DNA of 64,000 nt, from contig JAJEKV010000003.1 of the NCBI GenBank assembly GCA_021234155.1, forward strand, positions 7,566,413 to 7,630,412. The letters are read 5' to 3'. Made by a program: the position numbers and the translations under genes. The notes below the pieces were generated by a model. That model was not told the origin of the DNA. It worked only from the letters and a program-made list of their open reading frames with translations, and did not search any database. The DNA is from Isoetes taiwanensis (taxonomy: Eukaryota; Streptophyta; Lycopodiopsida; Isoetales; Isoetaceae). Of this stretch, positions 43,777 to 54,729 are shown piece by piece. Position 1 is the first letter of the stretch. The number at the start of each line of letters is the position of its first letter.

Positions 43777-45220
43777 GCAACAAATAATAAATGGTCACAA
43801 TTAGCCAAACAATATGCCTTTTACCTACAATCAAATCTCAAATAGAAGAGAGACGTAGAAAAAGAAAACATATGTTCACATTGATAATGGGTGAAAAAAG
43901 TTAATTCGTGGTTGTGTTGTTAGACCGCATCTAGCTTAGGTGAATGACCATGTGATTAGGTTTCACAATGCAATTATCTAAGTGTGGGCATGTTATTGAA
44001 GAAGATCCATCTATCTTGCTTAGCAAACACAATCATATGCCTTACACTATGGCTAAAATTAAAGCTCCGGGAATGCCGGATAAGAGCCCTACTTTGCTTA
44101 GCAAATACAATTATTTGCCTTTTGCCAGAGTTAGAATGTAAAAACAAATTGGCAACATGGCACTTTATTTTCTAGTCTCTGTTTTATGCCATTAGAATGA
44201 TAGAACACCGCGTTGAGAAGCATCGTGAGCTGCTATAGCATATTGCCAATCAAAACTGGGGCTTTTCTTTTGTTGGCAAGAACGTTGTTCTCAACGACAT
44301 TCTACCCTAAAATTTAGCTATTCTAAAAGTACAGAATGCCATATCTTAATTTAACCGCCAAATTTAAGGCATCTCAATTCTTAGGGAGGTCTAAAACTAC
44401 AAAGGAAATCAGACGTGCAAAAGGGTATTGCTACAATTGTACCGCGGGATTTCAGTGTTTTCAGATGAGACTTTCTCATTTTGTTTAGTGTCATATTATC
44501 ACCAGAATTTGTAACAATGATGGATGCTCTTGCCTTGATTCATTCCTTCTCCATTTTCAATAATACTGCACTCGATAGCATAGATTTCGTGAGCTTGAAT
44601 AAAATAGAGAGGAATTTGGCTCCATTTAGAAACCTTGTAACAAAGGCAAGTATATTTTGCATTTTGCATTTTTACAAAGGCAAGTATATTTTGCATTCTG
44701 TCAGCGGTTATGTTTTGACTGATTTCAATGTTTCCAATCGTTTTAAGTGGTTTTTAGAAATTGTCATTCTGTTCCCTCCGAATGCATGGTTTCCAATCTA
44801 TTCTTTAAGGCTTCTTGTTCCAAAAAGTGTTCTATTCTATGCTAGACTAATATTCTTCTAGAGTACATCATGCACTTATGAGCTCAAGATACCCTAACAA
44901 TTTGTTTCATGCTTTTGCCACCGCTAAACAAGAAATCAATTTACTAACAAACATACCTCGTACAATCTTGCATCCATACTGGAGAATATAAAACATAGGC
45001 AACAATGATTCTATAATTAAACATATAAAACGCTGAATAATCTTAATGAAGAGGCCATTATGGCACCGCCTGCCCTTTACATAGAGTAATGGTGCCCTTT
45101 ACATGGAGTAATAGGTTTCTAGCCAAGATTACCTAGTACATAAGTTTATAGAAATGCATTGAATTGGATTGAATGGATTCGTATCATCGCCGCCGCAGAC
45201 CAATAAGCCTACGAGACCAA
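43777..45220. other. AT-rich gap without a supported gene
   Basis: Only short, AT-driven ORFs occur. A 28-base direct repeat (AAAGGCAAGTATATTTTGCAT) lies at about 44641-44698. A shorter one (GCTTAGCAAACACAATCATATGCCTT, with a diverged copy) lies at 44017 and 44095. It is probably old transposon sequence. Confidence 0.4.
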
Positions 45221-45360
45221 ACTATATAGAATAGAGCAAGTGGGCATTTTGTTAGTCTCAATTATATAGAATAGAGCAAGTGGATATTTTGTTAGTCTCA
45301 ACTACATAGAATAGAGCAAGTGGGTATTTTGTTAGTCTCAACTATGTAGAATAGAATAAA
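45221..45360. repeat. Tandem 40-bp repeat, 3.5 copies
   Basis: Units start at 45221, 45261, 45301 and 45341 (partial), each of the form ACTATATAGAATAGAGCAAG followed by TGGGCATTTTGTTAGTCTCA. The first three differ at only two to four positions each. The array ends 130 bp upstream of the start codon at 45490, inside the likely promoter or leader of that gene. Confidence 0.9.
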
Positions 45361-45489
45361 ATAGAATATATTAAAATAAAGCATTAACTCTAGAGAGAGT
45401 AGTAGGCACATTTTTGTTGTTAGTATGTTCAGAGGAGCGAGTCAAAAGAAACAGGAAGAATTAGGAGCAGCGGCTAGGAAAGAAAAAAA

Positions 45490-45894
45490 ATGGGAAATGG
45501 GAAATCTAAGGCTGGCTCGCAAGAGGAGGAAGGGAAAAAGGTAGTTATAAAAAACTCAACAAAGGAGGAAGTCATAATTCGAGAGAAGAATCGTAGAGTT
45601 CATGGCCCTATCAGGTACACAATTCCTGCTGAAGGAGAGGAACAGGTGCCCTGCGCCCTTCCCGGTGGGACTTATTTCAGACATGCTGTTTTGGTTGGAA
45701 AGGAGGAAATAGGGATCATTTCTAATGAAGATCTGGTAAACAGGAAAACATTTACCATCCGTGGCAAGAGCGGTACATATGAGATAATAACTGAAGAGCC
45801 ATCTGATGATTCTTCCAAAATGCCGGCCCATAAAGATGGCACTGGATCATCAGCCTCAGGTGACACCGTTATAGAGATGGTAGAAAAAAATTGA
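45490..45894 (+). CDS. Small N-myristoylation-type protein, 134 aa
   Basis: An intact ORF from ATG at 45490 (aaaaaATGGG) to TGA at 45892. The N-terminus MGNGKSKAGS has Gly2 and Lys/Ser in the positions favoured by N-myristoyltransferase, so the protein may sit on a membrane. Residues 18-105 look like a compact beta fold (KKVVIKNSTKEEVIIREK, RYTIPAEGEEQVPCALPGG, AVLVGKEEIGIIS, KTFTIRGKSGTYEIITEE). The last 30 residues are Ser/Asp/Gly-rich and disordered. No intron is visible, and AATAAA-type signals follow near 46048. It is one of the few uninterrupted genes here. I do not recognise a named family. Confidence 0.7.
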   Translation: MGNGKSKAGSQEEEGKKVVIKNSTKEEVIIREKNRRVHGPIRYTIPAEGEEQVPCALPGGTYFRHAVLVGKEEIGIISNEDLVNRKTFTIRGKSGTYEIITEEPSDDSSKMPAHKDGTGSSASGDTVIEMVEKN

Positions 45895-47114
45895 AATTGT
45901 TGCCTTTGAATGTTCTTTCCTTGGAAGATGATATGAAAATTTTAGTTTTTGCAAATTAACAAGTCTCTTGGCTCGAACAATATGGCCTTGGGTAAATTTG
46001 GCTTTTCAAAATCTTGAGGACCCAAAATTATTCCCCTCAAGGCAATAACAATAAAATTTGTAATGATTGCGTAGTCTATGTGATGGGATGATAAAAATTA
46101 CTTTAATTCAGTTCAAAGACGTGCTAGGTACTATTGTTGTATATGAAACCAGCTCATTTTGACACTTTGTAGTGGGAATCTAGTTAATAGGTGTTCATGC
46201 CTTTTCTTTTACTTTAGTGGAATAACATCTCACTTTCCTCCCCACGTCAATGCTTGGTAGTTGCATTTATATACATACGACGAGAGTGTTCGTACAAATT
46301 AAAGCAAAGTGGTTTGTATGTGCATAGATTAGGTATGTGCATTGAATTAGTCGATGCATTTAGGTCTAGGTAGAATGTATGTGAGCCCATTATCTTATTG
46401 TCTTTAATCTCGTTAGATCTAGAACTGCTCTATATCTTGAGGCCTAAAAGTTATATATTTTTTTCCATGTCTATTGGTCTCCATGGTAACATTTATTCCA
46501 TTCATTCTATTCTATTATGTCATCACATGTGGTAGGATATTGAAATCTAAGTGCCCCCACCATTCCCAGTAACTTAAAAGATTTAAAATATATCTTGGAC
46601 CTATCTCTACTAAGGATCTGTGATGTTTGCCCCAAATTATTCACTAGGACCCCTAGAATTAACTTTTATGCAAATATCCTATGGTCAGGATTGTGATTCA
46701 CATTGCTACTGTTGCCAGCTTGTTAAAAACATGGATCACATTTTGGGATAATTTGAAAAATAGAACGAATTTAGCAGGCCATTAGAGTCCAAAGGAGGAA
46801 GCAAGTTGCCCAAGTGTGGAACAATAGATTAGAACGTGCCAAAATCACCTCTCAAGTGTGGGACAAAAGCTGTAAGATTATTTTAAGCCGACAAGACTAC
46901 TTAGATCAGCGTTTTGAAATTAGAACCAATGAATTAGTCGATTAAAGCTGTAATGAGTTGGCAATCGGCCAGTCTGTTAGTTGTGTTTGTTTGATTCACA
47001 ACATGCCGAGTTCTTTAACTTATGTAAATTAGAATACATTATGCTGACCAAGTCTGCTTTGCCTGGAATTGAACATGCCTTTCATTTATAAAACCCAGTT
47101 CACAAAACAGCAAT
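45895..47114. other. Intergenic region between the two small intact genes
   Basis: AT-rich, with no ORF of note and no clear repeat. It probably contains the 3' end of the first gene (ACAATAAAA near 46048) and the promoter of the second. A leader with GAGGAACAATTGGAGG begins near 47120. Confidence 0.45.
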
Positions 47115-47278
47115 GTGTCTAAGGAGGAACAATTGGAGGTATCGATCCGGATTTATAAGAAAGCCTCTTTAAATCCAGGTATGCATTCCTGCCCTTCATT
47201 AAACTATAGAGCATTCCTGCCCTTCATTTCCCTTAATTGTGTAGTGTACACTCTTAATATGATAGATATATTTCAGAA

Positions 47279-47857
47279 ATGGCAAGTGCATCAACAAAGC
47301 CTCCCCCTGAAGCAATAAAAGAAGCAAAAGAAAAATATCAAGAGCTGATTAAGGAAGATGAGATATACGGTAAGCGTATATCTCGCAAAGAACAGGATCT
47401 GAGAAATTTAAAAAATGAGATCTACCAACTGTTAGGCTTTTACTTTGTTTTCCAAGGGGTGCTTCTGCAAGGAGTCTCCCAAGTTAACCATATGAGGTGT
47501 GGGTTTGCTTGGATTCCGATGGTTTTATCTTTTATTGTATCATGCGCTGCATTATATGGGGTGAACTGTAAGCTCTTTGAGAAGCAGGAAACTGAAAATG
47601 AGATTAAACATGAGAAAGACTATCAAGGAGCGATAACAGCATGGTGCGATGACTATAAAGCTTGGGTCAAAGGTAAAAAGCCTTTTGATCCTACTGTTGA
47701 AGCACAAACTACAAAGGAGGTGGAGAAAATAAAACATCCGAGGTGCCTTCATATTCTCTTTTGTGGTTCTACTGAGATAAAAGTCTTGTGTTTCATATTG
47801 ATCATATTTTCTGGACTTGTGATCGCATATTGTATGACAATAATATGTATGTTTTAG
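47279..47857 (+). CDS. Plant membrane protein with coiled coil and three hydrophobic helices, 192 aa
   Basis: ATG at 47279 (gaaATGGC), stop TAG at 47855. A leader intron is likely, with donor CCAG|GTATGC at 47179 and acceptor TTTCAG at 47276, three bases before the ATG. Residues 10-55 form a charged helix (EAIKEAKEKYQELIKEDEIYGKRISRKEQDLRNLKNEI). Two hydrophobic helices follow (YQLLGFYFVFQGVLLQGV and WIPMVLSFIVSCAALYGV), then a second charged helix and a C-terminal hydrophobic helix (VLCFILIIFSGLVIAYCMTII). The block RNLKNEIYQLLGFYFVFQGV recalls a family of uncharacterised plant proteins common in mosses and lycophytes. The ORF is intact and the function unknown. Confidence 0.75.
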   Translation: MASASTKPPPEAIKEAKEKYQELIKEDEIYGKRISRKEQDLRNLKNEIYQLLGFYFVFQGVLLQGVSQVNHMRCGFAWIPMVLSFIVSCAALYGVNCKLFEKQETENEIKHEKDYQGAITAWCDDYKAWVKGKKPFDPTVEAQTTKEVEKIKHPRCLHILFCGSTEIKVLCFILIIFSGLVIAYCMTIICMF

Positions 47858-50220
47858 TATTCAACAAACTCCATACTTATTAGCTTTGTGCTCCTCTAAG
47901 ATATATGGGAGGAATGCCTTCTAGAATTAAAAATCAAAATTTGAGCAATTTTTGGGTGAATTTCAAATTGCTACCTTAGAAAATATATGTACAAAGAACA
48001 ACTACGCCTAATAACCTACATTTAGACCATGTTCCCCTTTTAAGTAATAACGCCGTGCATAATAATGAGTGTCTGAATAAACGGTAAAATAGTGGAGTAA
48101 TAATTCCTTTTTTTTCATCCACTGCCTTGAGCGAATCCCCATAGCAGGTAGAAGGTAGAACCTTAACTCTTCTTTCCTCCTTATCTTTACATCTTTTGAT
48201 TATATAGAATGTTTTCCAGCTTACAGAAGGTTTTCGTTTGATTTTTGTAGCGAGCTTTCTCTGTGCGATCTACATTTCGGCTTACCTAAGGAGTAAAAAT
48301 CGGCCAATGTAATATCAGGTAGATCCTCATTGTTTATTTGTTGTCATGTGTAACTCAAATCCGGCCCTGCCATAGCCATGAATCTGGCATTTCTTAATGC
48401 CTTGGCAGATTTACCAGCTTTTTCTCATGTCCTAACTTTCTTTTCAGGTTTTCTTCTCAGGGATCTGTTATGCGTGGAGTAAAAGTCGGTTTAGCAGTAG
48501 ATCAAGTCTTGGTCTCAGGTAGATTCTCACTTTTTTTATTGTCATGCCTATCATGTTCTTGCTTACTTGCAAGCATATAAAGCCAAATCCAGTCCTGCCC
48601 TAGCCATGAATCTGGCATTGTTTAGTTCTTTCTTAACCATGTCCTTTTTTTTCAGGCTTCAGGCACGAAACAGTTTGGTAGCAATACTTCTTTGTCCATA
48701 CAAAATCTCAGATGTGCTTATTTGAGTTTTTGGCCTGGACTTTATATGCAGATTCGGGTTCTGGGGTTTTCTTGCACTTCTCCTCTACTTTCTTCCACAG
48801 TTCAGAAATGCGATAGCAGGCGACAGCAGCTTCAGGTGCACGGAACGCCACAAGAACTTGGATTTACGTTAGAAGCTTAAGAATCTCACCGTTTTTTTTA
48901 AGCAATGTGTTTTGCAGCAGAGCTTACAACTCATGCAGATATGGTATTTTTATGGCATGGTTCATTCTGGCATGATTCAAGGTGCATTGCACTTCAAGTT
49001 ATTTCTCCGTTTATGATTTCTTCCTTTTGTGCCATTTTGGTTTTGTTCTCATGTTTGCGCATGTCATTTTCTTTAACCTCTGACTCATTTCTTTCTTGCA
49101 GAGGTATGTAAGCGTTGCTACAGAAACATTTTGCGGATCTTCTATAGATCACATTCTTAGGTAAATGGAAGAGACATGGAAATAATCTACTGGGCAATTC
49201 TGCATGGCTTTCACTTCTGGAGCAGAGGCATAGACATAGCAAAAATCTATACGTAAGTATATTTTTGTGGAAATATCTTTGTGCAATAACGTCACTACTC
49301 AATGTAATGCAATCATGACATTGGGCATACACTCTGTTTATGTATCTGCATGGCTAACCAACTATATTCTCATTTCTGTTAACTGGCAGTTGATGGTTTG
49401 CATGGTTTGCTAATCTTCCAATTACTTTTTCGCCATGCTGTGCAGGATTACGCAGGAGTTTATAGGTGCATTTGTACTTAGACCTGCTTGCATTTTGCAT
49501 TTGCACTTTAGAGGCTCTCCCAAAATCAATTCAGGTAAGGTTTGGGCATTAAGGTTAAAGTATGAAGGGATAATGGGATCAATGCTGACAGGTTTGTACA
49601 AATGTGGTTTTTGCTAAATGCATCTGTAGTGCACAGCGAAGAGGAAATTAACATTTCACTGGATATTGGATATTGTGTCTGTGCATGTACTATTGCTATG
49701 TTTCCAAATAACATTGAGACATTCTTAGGAATCCTTCAAAGAGCTGAGTGAATTTGTGACTCTGTGACTTCAAGATGAAGCTCCGCAGCAAAGTTGGCAG
49801 GTTGTATGTTATCATCTTTGGCTTTTTATTGGAAAAGTGTTAAACCTGAGCTACAGTTGCATTCTTTCTTTATGCCCATGTTAAATACCATGTTACTTTG
49901 CCGTTGCCTTTATTTGCCTAAACAAAATCATCTGGAGTTGCAAAATAATATTCTGTTTAAAATTGCAGGTTAAAAGTGAATCGACTTTCAGAACGTTGTT
50001 ATTATTATTAGGGGCCATCTTTATCTCCATTCCGAAGTCCCACTATAACACAGTTATGTACACCTACAACAAATCTATGAAACCTAGATTTGTTGCTACT
50101 CCTGCAAACATGTACTTTTCAAGGGAAAGAGTGCATCTCTTGCAAATAATATGCACCAATAGATCAATAAAAGTGTTAAGGGGCATTGCTGCCAAGTTTG
50201 GGAGCTTCTCAGCCTAGGTG
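47858..50220 (+). other. Probable untranslated or non-coding exon region with duplicated exon-like modules
   Basis: No convincing protein, but many splice-like sites in the plus sense: CAG|GTAGAT at 48337 and 48517, TTTTCAG at 48447 and 48654, CTTGCAG near 49101, GTGCAG near 49444, TTCAG|GTAAGG near 49534, ATTGCAG near 49969. Two modules repeat at 48290-48450 and 48477-48655, sharing GAGTAAAA-TCGG, TCAGGTAGAT-CTCA and TAGCCATGAATCTGGCATT. It could be a long 3' untranslated region of the membrane-protein gene or a separate non-coding RNA. Confidence 0.35.
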
Positions 50221-53056
50221 TCTGCAAAAATATTAATTTGTTTTTAAAATAAGCAGCGAAATGGGTTTTGCTTTTACCAAGGAGAGTTCTGGAACTGAAG
50301 CATTTATGTATTTTAGTTGCTGTGATTTCTTTGCACAGCAAAATGCATTTTTCATATATAAAATTTCATTCATGGTTAAATAAGATTTTTTTCACATGGC
50401 AATAGGCAGCACAACTACAGTTTGAAATTGATCGTATTCTATAGCACGTGTATCATGTAGAAATATATCACGTAGAAGTAGTTATCTATATGATAGCAAA
50501 TGATGTGCCTTTTGTTTAAATCGAAATGCGGAAAACAAAATAAACAAAATAATACCTTTAAAAAAGTGGACAAGAATTATGTTTCTTATTTTTGCACTCT
50601 AATTGTTTTGATGCACGCTATCGCTATCGAGGAGCACCAATCTTGCAGCTGGCACCATTAAAGATTGTTTTGTTTTCAATGTCTTAGCTGCATAAAGACA
50701 TTAAAGGCCGAGAAAAACACACGTAACGTGTTAAAGCTCGAATAAGTAATGTTTAAAAACAACATATAAATGAGTGTTAGCGAGCAAACTATTGATAAGA
50801 CGCATATATTTGTTTGTATAAATGTTTCTTAGAAGCGTCAAGTATCGCCTTTACAACTTGATTTTAACCAATTGGCTTCATTTAATGGCAAGCAGGTTGA
50901 TTTAAGGGGCATACTAACTTAGAGAATCAATGGATTATGCATTTCTGAAAAACTACCATTGGGCTTATAGAGACATCATGTACTACAAGAGCACAAATAC
51001 TTTGCCATGCAAAAAATGCATAAATTATAAAATCCCATGAAAATGGAAAACACACCACTTGTTTTGATGATAATTGTTCACTCCTTTCATTTGCATTTTT
51101 AACGTGTTTTTCGCGCTTTTCCATTTGTATTTTTTATTTTCACATGCTTTTCTAACACAAGACAAACATTATTATACATAATGCAGCATTTGATTTTGGG
51201 ACAATCTTAGACTTTCAAGAGCTTAAGCAAAATAAGTATTTGCAGTAGTAGTTGTTACTGCACAATGATTTGCGCCGAGAATAGATTGCATGCTTCAACA
51301 ATAGTTCACTTTTTTTGTCCCGCACTGTAATAAAATGTGTTAGAATATGTAATGCACAATATATGTCTTCAAGTTGATGATCCATCTTAGCCTATGCGAA
51401 TGATGAAGTTTTAAGCAATATATTTGTTGTGATCCTTCTACTTTTTTATTTTTATTGAGGCAACACATCCAATTACCTTGGCTTTGCATTTTAGTCAATG
51501 CAATAATACATTTTCCCCTCTTCTTTTAGATGCTTTAAGTAATCGTAAATGTCACGTAATTTGATTTTGAATTTTAGGCAATGGATCAACGTTTCAATCT
51601 CCACATTTTGCCCCTCCTTATCAATCCTAAATGGATTAATTTTTTTCCGAGGAAAAACTATCTACTCTTAGCTCAAAGATTGCATCATTATAGATTATTA
51701 CCATTAATCAAGATTTTGTATCTACAGTAAGTGTAGATAATCAAAAGCATATACAAGCCCTATGTGCAAATTCTTAGGCAATAATATGTGCAATGTTGTC
51801 ATTGGTGGCGTGGATAATTAATTAGCCTCTAACACATAACATATCCCCTTTGTATAGGTGGTGTGCACATGACATATCCCCTTTGCATAGGTGCATCCCC
51901 TGGGCTTCATGTATGCAGTTCTTCAATCTGCTTTTACACATATCCCCTTCAACCTGCTTTCGCACATACTTTTTCTTTTTTGTCTTACTTACTTACTTAC
52001 TTCTTCATCCATGTAGATGGTGCGTATTTTGGTCTCATGGTATGTCTTTAGTCACCATGTTGTCAAATGCCTAAAGCATAACAAATGTTATCACGTCTCC
52101 AATGTCACCTTTGCCATACACGCTCTTGGGTCATGGTATGATTGGGAACGAAAATATCGGCCTAATGTGCATGGGGTAGCAAGCGTGGAAATTGAGGAGC
52201 TCATTGCAACAGTCAAAAAAATATTTTGCACCGATGAGGTTGTCAAGTTGGACCACTTCATCCAACTAATTGATATTTGCCCAAATCTACCCAAGGAAGA
52301 TAGAGTACATGTACCTACCTATTGGGTAATATGGTGCTTTGACTAACCTCCAATTGTTTGTCTTTTTTATCAGGTAAGAAATGACACCTTGGACTAACAA
52401 ATTGGTGTTTTAGTAGAAAAAAACTCACCTGTATTGGAATACGTAATAGAACGCATTTTAGGGTCTATAAATCGTTTCGTCCTAAGGAGGTATTTGATTC
52501 CATCATATGAGCCTACCTTCAGGACGAGTTGTCTTCACGTACTTGATCGTGAGACATCGTGGGTAGTTTAAATCAATGACTTACCCGTGCATTTCATTTT
52601 TAACCTGACTAAGATGTTATATGTCAGAGACATGAAGATATCATAGGAGCATCCGATAAAGTACAAAATTAGGCCCTTGGTGACATGCGCCATCTGGAGA
52701 TGCATATTTAGAGTTCCATTATGAACTAAAGTACACCAATGAACAAGGACAAACTTTTGTGTTTTGCATTTTGTACCTATTTTTTGTTGATATACTTAAC
52801 TACTTCTAAGGGTGACATCTTGAGCATAAGTTTTGAATCTTCCTTTCCAAATTTCGTCTTTAGAGGTAGATTTGACTGCCTCCCATATTCCTTATAAAAC
52901 ATTGTTTTCTCTTTTGAAATCCATAAATGCAAAGTTTATAACAAAAATAATCACAAAAGCAAATAATGTTCATTCTTGCCAATATCAACATGCGATATTA
53001 TCGAAGTTGCACATATGGACATTAAAGCCCGATTAAAAACACATGCCAAGACATTA
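50221..53056 (+). other. AT-rich stretch, probably the body of a plus-strand Helitron
   Basis: No supported gene. The ORF at 52017-52346 (RILVSWYVFSHHVVKC...) has no recognisable domain. CTCTTGGGTCATGGTATGATTGGG near 52124 is unremarkable. The stretch ends at the Helitron 3' terminus at 53086; a TC-type 5' terminus could not be identified, so the left border is unknown. Confidence 0.35.
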
Positions 53057-53086
53057 GCCCGGCAACGCCGGGCACACGTTTACTAG
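53057..53086 (+). mobile_element. Helitron 3' terminus (plus strand)
   Basis: Hairpin GCCCGGC-AAC-GCCGGGC at 53057-53073, then nine bases and CTAG at 53083-53086, followed by T. A GC hairpin about 10 bases before CTRR and insertion before T are the defining Helitron 3' features. Confidence 0.8.
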
Positions 53087-53235
53087 TTACTACTAACTAG
53101 TAACAGTGCCCAGTGTTGCTGGGCATAAGTTGAAAAGTTTTATATGTTTTGACTGCAATGAGAAAAGTGTGCAATAACCTTTTATTATAACAAAAATATC
53201 CAAACATAATAACAGTGGCCAAAAATTGCTGGAGA

Positions 53236-53859
53236 TTATTTGAGAACCTTTAGTGTTATAAGAAGAATGAGAAGAGAGTGCAGTATTAACTTTGCAGTTG
53301 TTGACATCTTGAAAATTACAGATTGAATAAGTAGTACATTTATAAAAGATCCCATGTTTTGGTTTGGTGAGTATTTGGTGAGTTGAGCAATTTCATCTTG
53401 TAAGATCTCTTTGTAGACTACATTTCGAGTAGTGAACCTCTTAGCAGTGTTCCCTGTCTTGAGGCGTATTGAACGTATATCGTCACTCCGTATTGTGTGG
53501 TGCACCTTGACAATGTGACATAGAGCTGGCCATGGTCGAAAATTGGCATTGGTAGGTAGATGCCAATGAAGGTCATAAACTGGTCTTGTGACTTGTTTAT
53601 GGTCATCGAGAATACCAGTCGCACGGAACTGCCTTCGCTTGAAGGGGAGGAGGTTGTTGTCTGATGGCTTCAGGGTTATCCTTGGTATGAGGACCCATAT
53701 TCCTTTATAGGTGCCTGCGATTATCTCTGCATCTATGATTCTTGGGTGCACTTTGATTATGCAGAGGCGGGTGCCACTGCAGAGACCGGCCTTCGACTTC
53801 ATGTTTATGAGTAGGATGATGATGGCACCATCCTTGATGTGTAGCTTTTGCGGTGGCAT
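53236..53859 (-). pseudogene. Helitron PIF1-like helicase C-terminal fragment
   Basis: On the minus strand: MPPQKLHIKDGAIIILLINM, GLCSGTRLCIIKVHPRIIDAEI, WVLIPRITLKPSDNNLLPFKRRQF, then in the next frame LVFSMTINKSQDQ and GIYLPMPIFDHGQLYVTLSRCT. This is the conserved end of the SF1 Pif1-type helicase of Helitrons (motifs V and VI, TINKSQGQ and LYVALSR). A frameshift lies after RRQF. The helicase core with the Walker A motif and the Rep domain are absent. Confidence 0.85.
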
Positions 53860-54184
53860 GCCAGAGGGGATCAGGTGGTTGATGAACTCAATTGGGAAGC
53901 CCTTTGTAGCATCTTTGCCTCTGCAATGATGGCATCTATGCTCATATATGTATGGAGTTGTCCATTCAACCTTAGAAGGACCTTATTATTGATCCTCACC
54001 ATGCCCTTCATTCTTTGGAGTCAAGCTGGCCTTATCATACAATAGGTGCACATTTGCCTCTGTTATTTCCTTGCCAAAAATGATGTCAATGAAGTCGTCT
54101 TCTACAATGCATTCTTTGGGGATCGCAAACAAGTCCAAGTCGAGCCCTGGCTCATTGTTGATCTGTTCCCCGTTACCGAGTCAT

Positions 54185-54590
54185 AGCAACCAATTTCTTT
54201 TTCTTTTCTTTTCCCTTTCTTTTTTTCCTTGCGCTTTTTCCCTCCCGATCCCTCCATCCTTTTCCTGTTTCCCTTTTTTCTCCTTTCCCCATTCTTTCCT
54301 TCTTCCCTTTTTCTGGTGCCCTTTTTCCCTTCCCTTTCCCCCTCTTTTTTTCTACTCCCTTTCCCTCTCCCTTTTCCCATGCCATATTTTTCCTTCCTTT
54401 TCTCGTTTCCTCGCCCTTTTCCTCTTCTCATTTTTCCCATCCCCTTTTTCCCATCTCTTTCTCCTTTTTCCTTTTACTCGTGCCTTTAATTGCCTTTCAC
54501 ATTCCCCTTCCCTTCTCCGTGGACGATAAAAGTACCTTCCTTCCTTCCTTCCTTCCTCTTTAATTTTCCCTTTTTTTCCTTTTCTATTTC
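54185..54590. repeat. Long pyrimidine tract
   Basis: About 400 bases almost wholly C and T (TTTTCTTTTCCCTTTC type), with few purines, ending in four or five TTCC repeats near 54537-54556. The ORFs on both strands here (Ser/Phe/Pro and Arg/Lys/Glu) are by-products of the composition. It may form triplex or non-B DNA. Confidence 0.8.
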
Positions 54591-54729
54591 GCCTTAAGAG
54601 ATCAAAACGAGATCAATCACGGTGGCAGGAGATCGTGCGATAAATCGCGGCCTTCAGATGCAATCAAATGATCTTAGCCATTCAAATTAAGGCTTGATCT
54701 AATCCAGTACAGTATAACATTACTAGTAA

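Larger units (their letters stand above)
53097..54729 (-). mobile_element. Helitron copy 1 (minus strand), helicase C-terminus
   Basis: Its 3' end is CTAG at 53100-53097 (minus), with hairpin GCCCAGC-AAC-ACTGGGC at 53124-53108, again followed by T on its strand. It lies tail to tail with the plus-strand Helitron, 10 bases apart. The body holds the helicase C-terminus at 53859-53236. The right border is assumed to be where the next copy begins; a TC 5' end was not proven. After about 54190 the sequence turns into a pyrimidine tract not shared with copy 2. Confidence 0.65.

Noticed and set aside
44481-44861. 126-codon ORF as a gene
   Set aside because: AT-driven composition, no domain, a direct repeat inside, and no promoter signal.
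52017-52346. Helitron-encoded or host protein
   Set aside because: No recognisable domain, and composition like its surroundings; kept only as part of the gene-free stretch.
54071-54529. ORFs on both strands in the pyrimidine tract
   Set aside because: The Ser/Phe/Pro and Arg/Lys/Glu products follow from the C/T composition; no motif is present.
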